From Rheinheimera sp. EpRS3 (lineage in GTDB: Bacteria > Pseudomonadota > Gammaproteobacteria > Enterobacterales > Alteromonadaceae): a stretch of DNA of 64,000 nt. A model generated the notes under the pieces. The model searched no databases and was not told the DNA's origin. It saw only the letters and a list, made by a program, of their open reading frames with translations. The position numbers were made by a program, and so were the translations under genes. Location of the stretch: contig NZ_LNQS01000001.1 of NCBI RefSeq assembly GCF_001513785.1, positions 992,001-1,056,000 of the forward strand. The letters are read 5' to 3'. This document shows, piece after piece, positions 56,026 through 64,000 of the stretch (the stretch's first letter is position 1; each line of letters opens with the position of its first letter).

Positions 56026-56095
56026 GTGCTTATTTGTTATAACACAGAATTAAAAACGTATAAGCGGCCGGATGGCCGCAGTTTTTAACGCTGTG

Positions 56096-56272
56096 TTAGT
56101 TAACCGTTTTTTCCAGTTGTTGAATTTTCTGCCAAATATCCTCGCTTTCGGCAGTTAAATCAGCATATAAGCGCATATCGCCGTTGCGCTGAGCATGCAT
56201 TGCCTGCTCCAGTTTTTGATCATAGGCTTTACGCAGTTTTTTTACCGGATCCGATTTTAACCAGCCAAACAT
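56096..56272 (-). CDS. DUF6435 family small protein
   Basis: A 58-residue protein starting MFGWLKSDPVKKLRKAYDQK and continuing with LEQAMHAQRNGDMRLYADL, which is the pattern of a widespread gammaproteobacterial small protein (DUF6435 as I recall). It is helical, cytosolic, of unknown function. The ATG at 56272 has GGAAAT upstream; an 11-codon extension is unlikely. Gene lies between trpL and rnm. Confidence 0.85.
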   Translation of the reverse strand: MFGWLKSDPVKKLRKAYDQKLEQAMHAQRNGDMRLYADLTAESEDIWQKIQQLEKTVN

Positions 56273-56390
56273 AATATTTCCGTTTATTTGACAACACGCC
56301 ATCACTTACGCCGGGCCTGCGAACTAAGTTCAGTTTATTTTGTGATATATCGCTGCTGTGAGACAATAGCCAGCTTATATTGAGGTGCCG

Positions 56391-57248
56391 ATGAAAATTG
56401 ATTTACACAGCCATACCCTGTGCTCTGACGGTGTATTATCGCCTGCCGAATTGGTAGTGCGTGCAGTGGAGAAGGGCGTGGATGCGCTGGCCATTACCGA
56501 CCATGATACGGTGGCCGGTTTAGCTGCGGCACAACACGCTATTACGCAGCTGCAATTACCGCTGCAACTGATAAACGGTGTGGAAATTTCTACCGCCTGG
56601 CAGCAACTGGAAATTCATATCGTGGGCTTAAATATCAACCCAGATTGCCCACAGTTTTTACAGCGCCTAGGCACGCAGCAGCAGGCAAGGTTAGTGCGCG
56701 CAGAGGAAATGGCGCGGCGTTTAGAGAAAAGCCAAATTCCTGACGTATTGCCGGCAGTGCTTGAGCTGGCTAACGGTGCGGCGTTAACCCGCACCCATTT
56801 TGCCCGCCATCTGGTCAGTATTGGCAAAGCCAGTTCGATGGATGGCGTATTTAAGAAGTACTTAGGCCGAGGCAAAATTGGCTATGTACCGAATAACTGG
56901 GTTGAAATGGCAGAGGCCATTGCATGGATCCACGATGCCGGCGGTGTGGCCGTACTGGCGCACCCGCTGAAATATAAGCTGACAACGAAATGGGTAAAGC
57001 GGCTGGCCGAACAGTTTGCCGCTGCCGGTGGTGATGCCATAGAGGTCATCTCGCCGCAGCAAACGCCGGTGCAAAAACGTGAACTGTGGGCACTGTGTCA
57101 GCTACATGGCTTAACGGCGTCGGTTGGCTCTGACTTTCATCAGGTCACAACTTGGAATGACATTGGAAAAAATCTATATTTAACCGACGATGTAATACCG
57201 GTTTGGGCTAACTGGCCACTGACAGCCGCAACTGTGCAGCCTGGCTAA
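56391..57248 (+). CDS. rnm: PHP-domain 5'-3' exoribonuclease RNase AM
   Basis: The protein (YciV/TrpH) degrades short RNA and matures 5' ends of rRNAs in E. coli. The PHP metal motifs DLHSHTLCSDG and ITDHDTVAGL, NGVEISTAW, and VGSDFHQV are present. The ATG at 56391 gives 285 residues. It is divergent from trp and first in the rnm-yciO-scpAB-rluB run, the same order as yciV-yciO-rluB near trp in E. coli. Confidence 0.93.
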   Translation: MKIDLHSHTLCSDGVLSPAELVVRAVEKGVDALAITDHDTVAGLAAAQHAITQLQLPLQLINGVEISTAWQQLEIHIVGLNINPDCPQFLQRLGTQQQARLVRAEEMARRLEKSQIPDVLPAVLELANGAALTRTHFARHLVSIGKASSMDGVFKKYLGRGKIGYVPNNWVEMAEAIAWIHDAGGVAVLAHPLKYKLTTKWVKRLAEQFAAAGGDAIEVISPQQTPVQKRELWALCQLHGLTASVGSDFHQVTTWNDIGKNLYLTDDVIPVWANWPLTAATVQPG

Positions 57249-57277
57249 CCTAATAATTTACTGTAAGAAGAATAACA

Positions 57278-57898
57278 ATGAGTCAATTTTTTCATATTCA
57301 CCCGGAAACACCGCAGTTGCGTTTACTTAAACAAGCGGTGCAGATTATTCAGCAGGGCGGCGTGGTTATTTATCCCACTGACAGCGGCTATGCGCTGGGG
57401 TGTCACGTAGGTGATAAAAACGCTATGGAGCGTATTTTACAAATCCGGCAGGTAAATGTTGATCATAACTTTACGCTGTTATGCCGCGATTTATCCGAGT
57501 TATCAGTGTATGCCAAAGTAGAAAACAGCGCCTTTCGCTTAATTAAAAACAATACGCCCGGCGCTTATACTTTTATTTTGCGCGGCACCAAAGAAGTACC
57601 AAAACGTTTGTTAAACGAGAAAAAGAAAACCATTGGTCTGCGTATTCCGGAAAACAAAATTGCCCAGGCACTGTTGGAAGAATTAGGCGAGCCGTTACTT
57701 AGCACCAGTTTGATTTTGCCGGGTGAAGAATTTGCTGAAAGCGACCCGGAAGAAATGCGCGCCAGGCTGGAGAAACAGGTCGACCTGATTATGCACGGCG
57801 GCGTGATTGGTGAAGCGCCAACCACGGTAATAGATTTATCGGATGATGAACCGGTGATACTGCGCGAAGGCCGTGGCGACCCGGCTCCGTTTCGCTAA
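57278..57898 (+). CDS. yciO: YciO (Sua5/YrdC family) protein
   Basis: This 206-residue protein has the Sua5/YciO/YrdC fold (GGVVIYPTDSGYALGCHVGD; KKTIGLRIPENKIAQALLEE; LREGRGDP at the end). YrdC makes threonylcarbamoyl-AMP; the activity of YciO is less certain. It lies between rnm and scpA. Confidence 0.93.
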   Translation: MSQFFHIHPETPQLRLLKQAVQIIQQGGVVIYPTDSGYALGCHVGDKNAMERILQIRQVNVDHNFTLLCRDLSELSVYAKVENSAFRLIKNNTPGAYTFILRGTKEVPKRLLNEKKKTIGLRIPENKIAQALLEELGEPLLSTSLILPGEEFAESDPEEMRARLEKQVDLIMHGGVIGEAPTTVIDLSDDEPVILREGRGDPAPFR

Positions 57899-57903
57899 AA
57901 TCG

Positions 57904-58746
57904 TTGCCAGAGCGCGCCAGCTTGACAGATCTGCTGCCAGATAGCTTAACCATACAACAGCCGTTGCCGCTGGCATTTGTACGTGGCGAGGCGGTGCTGG
58001 AGCGGCCGGAAGATTTATATATTCCGCCAGACGCGCTGGAAATTCTGCTTGATGCCTTTGAAGGCCCGCTGGATTTTCTGCTGTATTTAATCCGCAAGCA
58101 TAAGTTTGATATTGTCGATTTACCGGTAAACGAAATTACCCTGCAGTATATGGAATACATAGACCTGATGCAGGGAATGAATTTTGAACTGGCGGCGGAA
58201 TATTTAGTGATGGCAGCGATGCTGGCTGAGATTAAATCACGCTTATTGTTGCCGCGGCACAGTGAAGTAGAAGACGAAGAGGCCGATCCGCGCGCCGAGC
58301 TTATCCGCCGCTTGCAGGAATACGAAGTATTTAAGCAAGCCGCGACAGAGCTGGACAGCCTGCCACGCGATGAGCGTGATCATTTTACTGCCAATGCGGT
58401 GTTGGCAGATAACTTTGCGCCACTGCTGATTTTACCGGAGGTCGATTTAGCCGAGCTTACGCTGGCGTTAAAAGACATCGTAAAACGGGCGAAAGACTTT
58501 CAGCATCATCATATTAAGCGCGAGCATTTATCTACCCGTGAACGGATGAGCCGTATTCTGGATTTGCTTAGCCAACACAATGGCTATCTGGCGTTTTCCA
58601 GCTGTTTTGACGTAACAGAAGGCCGCGAAGGGGTTGTGGTTACCTTTTTAGCCATGCTGGAGCTGACCAAAGAAAAGCTGGTAGACATTATTCAGGTGGA
58701 AGCCTACGGCCAAATTCATGTCAAACTTAAAGCAGGTGAGGCATAA
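57904..58746 (+). CDS. scpA: Segregation and condensation protein ScpA
   Basis: This is a kleisin subunit of the SMC-ScpAB condensin. It contains FEGPLDFLLYLIRKHKFDIV near residue 52, AAEYLVMAAMLAEIKSRLLL and the C-terminal winged helix. The start is TTG 5 bases after yciO; no nearby ATG fits better. It overlaps scpB by one base. The presence of ScpAB, not MukBEF, argues against an enterobacterial or Vibrio-like host. Confidence 0.94.
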   Translation: MPERASLTDLLPDSLTIQQPLPLAFVRGEAVLERPEDLYIPPDALEILLDAFEGPLDFLLYLIRKHKFDIVDLPVNEITLQYMEYIDLMQGMNFELAAEYLVMAAMLAEIKSRLLLPRHSEVEDEEADPRAELIRRLQEYEVFKQAATELDSLPRDERDHFTANAVLADNFAPLLILPEVDLAELTLALKDIVKRAKDFQHHHIKREHLSTRERMSRILDLLSQHNGYLAFSSCFDVTEGREGVVVTFLAMLELTKEKLVDIIQVEAYGQIHVKLKAGEA

Positions 58747-59330
58747 TGGCCGGCAAAATTAATGACGTGCAGTTAATGCAGTTCGTAGAGGCCGCTATTT
58801 TTGCTGCTGATAAGCCACTTAACAGCGATGATTTACAAAGCACAGTGCTGGATGGCTTTAATGTCAGCAAAAAGCGTTTAGCTGATACTTTAGCGCGGTT
58901 GGTGCAGGATTATGCCGGGCGCGGTATTACCTTAAGTGAAACGGCATCAGGCTATCGTTTTATTACCAAACCGGAGCTGAGTGACTATTTAGCCAGGCTT
59001 TGGCCAGAGCGCTCGCCGCGTTATTCGCGTGCTGTGCTGGAAACCCTGGCGCTGATAGCCTACCGTCAACCGATAACCCGTGGTGAGATAGAAGATATCC
59101 GTGGCGTGTCGGTAAGCAGCCAGATTATGCGCACCTTACTCGATCGTAACTGGGTTAAGGTGGTCGGCCATAAAGAAGTACCGGGCCGGCCGGGTTTATA
59201 CGCCACTACAAAAGAATTTTTAGATTACTTTGGTTTAAAACATTTAAACCAGTTACCCCCTTTGCCGGAATTTCAGGCCATTAGCCTGGATCTGGCTGAC
59301 ACCGTCGTGACGACAGGAGAAATGCACTAA
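58746..59330 (+). CDS. scpB: Segregation and condensation protein ScpB
   Basis: This condensin accessory subunit consists of two winged helices. [20 protein letters not shown] and the following [20 protein letters not shown] are family signatures. The 194 residues are typical. Its stop and the rluB start share one base. Confidence 0.95.
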   Translation: MAGKINDVQLMQFVEAAIFAADKPLNSDDLQSTVLDGFNVSKKRLADTLARLVQDYAGRGITLSETASGYRFITKPELSDYLARLWPERSPRYSRAVLETLALIAYRQPITRGEIEDIRGVSVSSQIMRTLLDRNWVKVVGHKEVPGRPGLYATTKEFLDYFGLKHLNQLPPLPEFQAISLDLADTVVTTGEMH

Positions 59331-60340
59331 TGAGTGAAAAAATCGCAAGTGAAAAGCTACAAAAAGTATTGGCCCGCGCCGGCGTAGGCTCACGCCGCGA
59401 AATGGAAGAGTGGATAAGCGGCGGCAGGGTTACCGTAGATGGTAAACCGGCAACGTTAGGCGACCGTATCAGCCCCACCCAACAGGTGCGGGTAGACGGC
59501 CACCCGGTACAAATTGCCAGCGAAGCCGAGCAAATTTGCCGCGTACTGGCGTATCACAAGCCGGAAGGCGAAATTTGTTCGCGCACCGATCCGGAAGGTC
59601 GGCCGACTGTATTCTCGCGCCTGCCGAATATTAAAGGCGCACGCTGGATTGCCATTGGCCGTCTCGATATTAATACCTCAGGCTTACTGCTGTTTACCAC
59701 TGACGGTGAACTGGCCAACCGCCTGATGCACCCCAAATTTGAAGTAGAGCGTGAATACGCCGTACGGGTATTTGGTGATGTGAACGATGCGATGATCCAG
59801 CGCCTGCGCACCGGCGTTGAGTTGGAAGACGGCAAAGCTAACTTCAAAAAAATCAAAGCTCTGCCAGGCGAAGGCATTAACCGCTGGTTCCATGTGGTAC
59901 TAACTGAAGGCCGTAACCGTGAAGTGCGCCGGATGTGGGAATCGCAAGGTGCGGTAGTCAGCCGCCTTATTCGGGTGCGCTATGGCGATTTACTGCTGCC
60001 AAAACACTTACCTGCTGGTGGCTATGCCGAATACCCGCTGGAAGACGTAAACTACCTGCGCAAGTTAGTCAGCTTGGCGCCGGAAGTGGCAACGCTGGTT
60101 AAACCGGAAGACAGAGACGAACGCCGTCGCCGTATGGCCAGCATGAAGCGTGCCGTGCGCAAGCACGATATCGCCGCCAAAACACCGGAGCGTGCGCCAA
60201 AAGAGCGCAAACCAACCGAAGCCCGGCCAGCAAAACCGGATGGCGCCAAGCCAGCAGGGCGCAGAGGCCCGGCAGCACCGAAGGGCAAACCACAACGCCA
60301 GCCCAACGGCAAAAAGCCCAGCCGCGAAGGCAGAGGTTAA
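59330..60340 (+). CDS. rluB: 23S rRNA pseudouridine(2605) synthase RluB
   Basis: It has an N-terminal S4 domain ([20 protein letters not shown]), and [20 protein letters not shown] holds the catalytic Asp of the RsuA family. The C-terminal ~85 residues form a Lys/Arg/Pro-rich unstructured tail ([11 protein letters not shown] onward) typical of RluB. Length 336. Confidence 0.95.
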   Translation: MSEKIASEKLQKVLARAGVGSRREMEEWISGGRVTVDGKPATLGDRISPTQQVRVDGHPVQIASEAEQICRVLAYHKPEGEICSRTDPEGRPTVFSRLPNIKGARWIAIGRLDINTSGLLLFTTDGELANRLMHPKFEVEREYAVRVFGDVNDAMIQRLRTGVELEDGKANFKKIKALPGEGINRWFHVVLTEGRNREVRRMWESQGAVVSRLIRVRYGDLLLPKHLPAGGYAEYPLEDVNYLRKLVSLAPEVATLVKPEDRDERRRRMASMKRAVRKHDIAAKTPERAPKERKPTEARPAKPDGAKPAGRRGPAAPKGKPQRQPNGKKPSREGRG

Positions 60341-60357
60341 TTCATAAACATCAAAAT

Positions 60358-60396
60358 CAACAAGCTTTCCGACATGGAATGAGGAAACGCTTGTTG
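60358..60396 (+). terminator. Intrinsic terminator after rluB
   Basis: A 13-bp interrupted stem CAACAAGC+TTTCC / GGAAA+GCTTGTTG is followed by TTTGTTT. Confidence 0.85.
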
Positions 60397-60433
60397 TTTG
60401 TTTAGTGTGAACCTGATAATTAATGTGGCAATA

Positions 60434-60760
60434 TCAATTTGAGCTATTGTCAGTAGCTACAGCACAACTGATATCGACGGTCTGCGGATACCAGATTGGA
60501 GCGAAATAATTCGCTGGTACTGCTGCTAAAACATTGAGGAAGGATACTTCAGTTTTAACTGATTGCCAGCTATTTTGTGGACAAATCTCGACCAGATTCA
60601 CTGGTTTACTACCTTCATACAAAGCAAAAACAAAATTGTGGTGCCATTGCTGGTGGGTTTTAGCTTCTGCTGTCGAAGCGGTATTTCGATCAAAATGTAT
60701 CGTGCTACAGGCCATGATTACTAAACATGCGAAGCCTGTTAATCCTGCTTTTATATTCAT
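60434..60760 (-). CDS. Bor-like lipoprotein, divergent copy
   Basis: The ATG at 60760 gives 108 residues with lipobox IMAC (Cys ~16). The mature part (HQQWHHNFVFALYEGSKPVN, EICPQN, then SWQSVKTEVSFLNVL) aligns in pattern with Bor-family lipoproteins, including the paired Cys positions, and lies 14 bases after the clearer Bor gene. It is probably a diverged tandem duplicate. Confidence 0.75.
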   Translation of the reverse strand: MNIKAGLTGFACLVIMACSTIHFDRNTASTAEAKTHQQWHHNFVFALYEGSKPVNLVEICPQNSWQSVKTEVSFLNVLAAVPANYFAPIWYPQTVDISCAVATDNSSN

Positions 60761-60773
60761 AACTGACTCCTTG

Positions 60774-61061
60774 TTAGCACCAGACTTTGGCTGTATGTGG
60801 CAGATAAATCCCAAGGGTTACAACTCCCAGTAAACCGTCAGTAAAGGTTTGTTGAGTTTGCATTTGTGCAGGCTCTTCACCTTTACAAATAGTACTGACA
60901 TCGACATGGTGCTCACCAATCAAGCCCCACAAATAGAAAGGTTTTGAATCTTTATAAGTTGGTTCAGAGGATAGTTTCGCCGTGTTTTGTGGATGAACTG
61001 TAACTGTTGAGCAAGCTGAAAGCATAGTAATCAGCATGCAGGCTGCAATAACTCTGAGCAT
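60774..61061 (-). CDS. Bor family lipoprotein
   Basis: This 95-residue outer-membrane lipoprotein has lipobox MLSAC. The C-terminal VDVSTICKGEEPAQMQTQQT and FTDGLLGVVTLGIYLPHTAKV closely match phage lambda Bor, a lipoprotein linked to serum survival in E. coli. In marine or freshwater alteromonads its role is unknown; phage descent is possible but it stands alone with its duplicate. Confidence 0.88.
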   Translation of the reverse strand: MLRVIAACMLITMLSACSTVTVHPQNTAKLSSEPTYKDSKPFYLWGLIGEHHVDVSTICKGEEPAQMQTQQTFTDGLLGVVTLGIYLPHTAKVWC

Positions 61062-61201
61062 CTACATTTCCTTCTATTATTAAGTATTCCTATTTTTGCA
61101 GTCTAAATAATAGGTGCTTTATTGTAAATGGGTTATTTATTAATATTTAATTTTATCTTTCCAAATTTTTGATGGTGGCCGTATAAGTATGTTGTTAGGT
61201 T

Positions 61202-62011
61202 TCACCGTACCTTACTTTTACGTATCATTTTATACAGCAGCTCCGGCGATAGCCTGGACGCCAGCGCGGCTAAGCGCTCTTTTAGGCCGCCTATCACAAT
61301 ATAGTTTTTACCTTTTAGCAGCGCTTTTACCGCTTGTCCGGCAAAGGCTTCTGCGCTCATGGCATTGGCCTGGGCGTCATCCATCTGGCCAAGAGCACTG
61401 CCATCGCCGGTTAGGGCATTGCGCGATACGTCGGTTTTAACAAAGCCTGGGAAGATAGTGGCCACAGTTAAGCCTTGTTGGAACATTTCGGCGCGCAGGC
61501 TATTGGCCCATAAATGCAGGGCTGCTTTGGCAGCAGAATAACTGCCGCGATATTGGGTGCCAACCAGGCCCGCAACCGACGACACAAATACCACCTTGCC
61601 ACTGCCGTCGGTCAATAGCAGCGGTAATGCCTGACGGGTTAAATTAATCTGGGCAAAATAATCCACCTCAAACAGCTTGCGGTCGGTATCGCTTGTGGTA
61701 TCTGTAATCAGTGCCCGCTGGCTGATGCCGGCATTATTAATTAACCAGTCCAGGCCGCCAATCTGCTGCTTTATGGTGTGAAGGGCTAAAGTAACGGCAG
61801 CACTGTCGGTAATATCCAGCGGCAGTAGCAAATGCTGAGTGCTATTAGCTAAGCTGGCGCGCACCCGTTCCAGCTCTGATTTTCGGCGGGCACTAAGAAT
61901 AAGTCTGGCGCCGTCTGCTGCCAGCTCACGTGCCAGCGCCTCGCCAATACCACCGGAGGCGCCGGTGATCCAGATCACTTTATTTTGTACTGCGGCATTT
62001 TGTATCGTCAT
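61202..62011 (-). CDS. Short-chain dehydrogenase/reductase
   Basis: It contains the Rossmann SDR fold: cofactor loop TGASGGIGEALA, NNAG, and active-site YSAAK in GSYSAAKAALHLWANSLRAE. Arg after the first strand (ARRKSEL) suggests NADP. The ATG at 62011 (269 residues) begins TIQNAAVQNKVIWITG; an extension to 62047 is open. The substrate is unknown. Confidence 0.9.
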   Translation of the reverse strand: MTIQNAAVQNKVIWITGASGGIGEALARELAADGARLILSARRKSELERVRASLANSTQHLLLPLDITDSAAVTLALHTIKQQIGGLDWLINNAGISQRALITDTTSDTDRKLFEVDYFAQINLTRQALPLLLTDGSGKVVFVSSVAGLVGTQYRGSYSAAKAALHLWANSLRAEMFQQGLTVATIFPGFVKTDVSRNALTGDGSALGQMDDAQANAMSAEAFAGQAVKALLKGKNYIVIGGLKERLAALASRLSPELLYKMIRKSKVR

Positions 62012-62057
62012 GTTGTGCGCTGTCCTGTGTTGGGCTAAGCAGGACATTAAGCCAGCT

Positions 62058-62822
62058 TCAATGCTGTTGTAAAGCCTTGTTGGGCAGCACTTTGTATTTG
62101 CGCTTGTAATAACCGGTAAGCAGGATCATGGCGGTTACACCAATAACGGGTGCCGCCAGCCAGCTAACCAGTTGCCATTGTTCGGGTAGCCATTGTGACA
62201 GCATACGGCGGCCACCTGCAGCAAAAAACGCGGTGTAAACAGCAATGCCGCTACCTACCATGCTACTAAAATGTTCAATAATCCAGGCACGCGGTTTTAT
62301 TTCTTTTTTATAGACATAAAGGCTGATGGTGCTGGCGGTAACCAGGCTGACTACAGCAAAAATGACCAATAGCGGCATGCCCACTGTTATGCCCTGATAC
62401 GCCACATACAATGCTGTCGGGAACAATACCAACACGGGGCCTTGATAAAACCAGCGGCGTAGCATACTGCGATCGGTTTTGGCATGCAGCACGCCAATAG
62501 CATGGCGTACGGTAACCCAGGTAAGTAAGCTTAGCAGAAGTAAAAACTGCGATAGCGGAATACGCCATACCAACATGCGTTCAATTTGCGCAGCGGTCAT
62601 TTGCTTGCCGGCGGTGTAAATACCGACAGGGTCATATAAACCCATCAGACTCATTACTATGCCTGAGCCGGAAACAATAAGCATAAGATAATAAAACACT
62701 TTGCCAGCGTTAATATGCAGCTTACTGCCTTTACGGGCGATAACCGGCAGCCAGTATAGCAGCAAGGCAACGGCACCCAGCGCAATATGCAGATATAGCA
62801 GTGTGGTATGAATAAGTGACAT
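62058..62822 (-). CDS. Seven-TM membrane protein, unknown (DUF2306-like)
   Basis: The second ATG (62822) is the likely start because AAGGAGG lies 6 bases before it and abuts the first ATG (62828). The 254 residues contain about seven hydrophobic helices. The HINAGKVFYYLMLIVSGSGI block resembles DUF2306-type membrane proteins. It is divergent from the sensor kinase gene across a motif-rich gap, which suggests it is a target of that system. Confidence 0.8.
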   Translation of the reverse strand: MSLIHTTLLYLHIALGAVALLLYWLPVIARKGSKLHINAGKVFYYLMLIVSGSGIVMSLMGLYDPVGIYTAGKQMTAAQIERMLVWRIPLSQFLLLLSLLTWVTVRHAIGVLHAKTDRSMLRRWFYQGPVLVLFPTALYVAYQGITVGMPLLVIFAVVSLVTASTISLYVYKKEIKPRAWIIEHFSSMVGSGIAVYTAFFAAGGRRMLSQWLPEQWQLVSWLAAPVIGVTAMILLTGYYKRKYKVLPNKALQQH

Positions 62823-62882
62823 GGTCATCCTCCTTGGTTGGTTGATGCAGCATAACGCTGCAGCTACCCCGGCACAGGTGCC

Positions 62883-62911
62883 AAAAGTCAGGACTTTTTA
62901 ATATGACTTTT
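62883..62911. promoter_or_regulatory. Triple GACTTTT operator-like motif
   Basis: AAAAGTC (62883-62889), GACTTTT (62892-62898) and GACTTTT (62905-62911) occur within 29 bases. The first two form a perfect palindrome, and CCAAAAGTCA...TGACTTTTGG (62881-62913) forms a wider perfect 10-bp inverted repeat. It sits between the membrane protein and kinase starts. Confidence 0.6.
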
Positions 62912-62951
62912 GGCCTATTGCAGTTGGTTTGAAGCTGCGCATAATGACGCT

Positions 62952-64000
62952 ATGAAAACAAAATTTGATTTTGCCGCGCTTGCGGGTGTCCTGACCTGGC
63001 TAATGGTGTATGGCATCAGTATTTTTATTTTGCAAAGGGTTCAGCCCGGCCAAAGCCAGTGGCTGATTCATTTGTTGTTTCTGATTTACGGCGGCTTGTT
63101 TATAGTGCTTACGCGTGAACAGTCTGACTTTGGCCTACGTGGCCGTTTTGGCCCGCCACTATTGATACTACAGCTACTATTGGCATTTGCACTGCTGTGC
63201 CTGTTACCTGGGCGGTATTTTGAATTTTTGCCGATTCTGACCGTGATCTGGGCGGCGATGCTGCCTTTTGTGATGCGTACCGTGCAGGCTATGCTGATTG
63301 TGATAATCGTTGTGGTGAGCTGGTTTATTATCGTTGCCTGGCAAAGTGGCAATACTGTGTGGATCACTGCCTTGCTGTACGGCAGTTTCCATCTGTTTGC
63401 CGTGTTAGTGCAAAGCAGCACCCGCGATGCCGAAAAGGCCAAAGAAGAGCTGGAGCAAAAGCATCAGCAACTGCAGGCAACTCAGCAGTTACTACAAGCT
63501 GCCTCACGCCAGAGTGAACGCACCCGTATTGCCCGTAACTTGCACGATGTGGTAGGGCACCATTTAACTGCGCTAACCATCCAGCTGCAGGTAGCCAGCC
63601 ATATCACGCAGGGCAAAGCCAAGATACAGGTGGATAAATGCCATCAACTGGCAAAACTATTGCTTTCAGACGTAAGAGAGGCGGTAAGCACCATGCGCCA
63701 GTATGCCGGTGTCACCTTGCTGGATGCAATAACACCGTTGCTTGCTCTGTTGCCAGAGCGGCTTGGAGTAAAGCTGCAGATCCCACCCGACATTATGCTT
63801 AATGATTTACATCAGGCACAGCATTTACTGTGCATGGTACAAGAAGCTATCAGTAACAGCCTGAAGCATAGCGGTGCCAGCCAGATCTATCTTATTGCCA
63901 GTGTAAAACTGCAGCAGTTACAGCTGGTTATTTATGATAACGGCAGTTTGGCGCCACACTGGCAGCCGGGCAATGGCATTAAAGGTATGCAAGAGCGGCT
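62952..64000 (+). CDS. DesK-like sensor histidine kinase, 3' end outside window
   Basis: The frame opens at ATG 62952 and is still open at the last base, giving about 349 residues. Five to six TM helices (about 8-150) are followed by a coiled coil and the HisKA_3 phosphorylation site RIARNLHDVVGHHLTAL (His198), then the N-box MVQEAISNSLKHSGA and the start of the G1 region (YDNGS, GNGIKGMQER). This is the DesK/NarX class that pairs with LuxR-type response regulators, presumably encoded just past the window. Confidence 0.92.
   Translation, partial: MKTKFDFAALAGVLTWLMVYGISIFILQRVQPGQSQWLIHLLFLIYGGLFIVLTREQSDFGLRGRFGPPLLILQLLLAFALLCLLPGRYFEFLPILTVIWAAMLPFVMRTVQAMLIVIIVVVSWFIIVAWQSGNTVWITALLYGSFHLFAVLVQSSTRDAEKAKEELEQKHQQLQATQQLLQAASRQSERTRIARNLHDVVGHHLTALTIQLQVASHITQGKAKIQVDKCHQLAKLLLSDVREAVSTMRQYAGVTLLDAITPLLALLPERLGVKLQIPPDIMLNDLHQAQHLLCMVQEAISNSLKHSGASQIYLIASVKLQQLQLVIYDNGSLAPHWQPGNGIKGMQER

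Noticed and set aside
55976-56095. TrpR operator near the trp promoter
   Set aside because: I looked for the CTAG-centred palindrome typical of TrpR and found none around the -35/-10 elements.
59554-60312. Several minus-strand frames opposite rluB
   Set aside because: They mirror the Arg/Lys/Pro-rich RluB tail and conserved core, with no independent evidence.

Overview
The window is a stretch of gammaproteobacterial chromosome. The block aspS-yebC-ruvC-ruvA-ruvB-ybgC-tolQRAB-pal-cpoB-tRNA-Lys-nadA, the cmoBA pair, a trp operon with a fused trpC-trpF gene and a tryptophan attenuator, and protein sequences of alteromonad character point to the Rheinheimera / Alishewanella / Arsukibacterium group or a close relative. 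That placement is inferred from gene order and protein style; no 16S gene is present. Almost all of the DNA is ordinary housekeeping chromosome.

Layout. 1-10.7 kb: the 3' end of an ExeM/NucH-type nuclease gene, fadE with a FadR-like operator, a deleted relic of a YafJ-type amidotransferase, a purM-purN-DUF3108 operon, a LysR regulator, cmoA-cmoB and a DUF72 gene. 10.7-24.4 kb: a triple-sensor diguanylate cyclase, aspS, yebC, ruvCAB, a 720-base gap holding a long palindrome and a candidate small RNA, then the Tol-Pal envelope operon. 24.4-31.3 kb: three tRNA-Lys genes (two with an unusual T-stem), nadA, and tRNA-Ser(GGA) followed by a roughly 5.2-kb degraded islet. The islet carries repeated DNA, an endolysin fragment, a Mor-like phage regulator, 2-TM proteins resembling abortive-infection and SLATT effectors, and an ImmA/IrrE + DUF4411 toxin-antitoxin-like pair. 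31.3-49.1 kb: miscellaneous metabolic, repair and envelope genes, including an atypical class A penicillin-binding protein, ferrochelatase and a PQQ sugar dehydrogenase. There is also a small cluster built around a peptide with three GNGEGIEPP repeats and two membrane proteins. 49.1-60.4 kb: trpLEGD(CF)BA on the minus strand facing rnm-yciO-scpA-scpB-rluB on the plus strand. 60.4-64 kb: two Bor-like lipoproteins, a short-chain dehydrogenase, and a membrane protein divergent from a DesK-like sensor kinase that runs off the window, with a repeated operator-like motif between them.

The parts most likely to hold something undescribed are: (i) the GNGEGIEPP repeat-peptide operon at 38.8-40.0 kb, where the repeats differ only by synonymous changes; (ii) the pair of a disordered small protein and a SLATT-like 2-TM protein, with its abortive-infection-like neighbour, at 27.0-28.9 kb; (iii) the palindrome and candidate antisense-oriented sRNA behind ruvB; and (iv) the tRNA-Lys genes lacking the near-invariant G53-C61 pair. 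No complete, confidently new multi-gene system can be proved from sequence reading alone.
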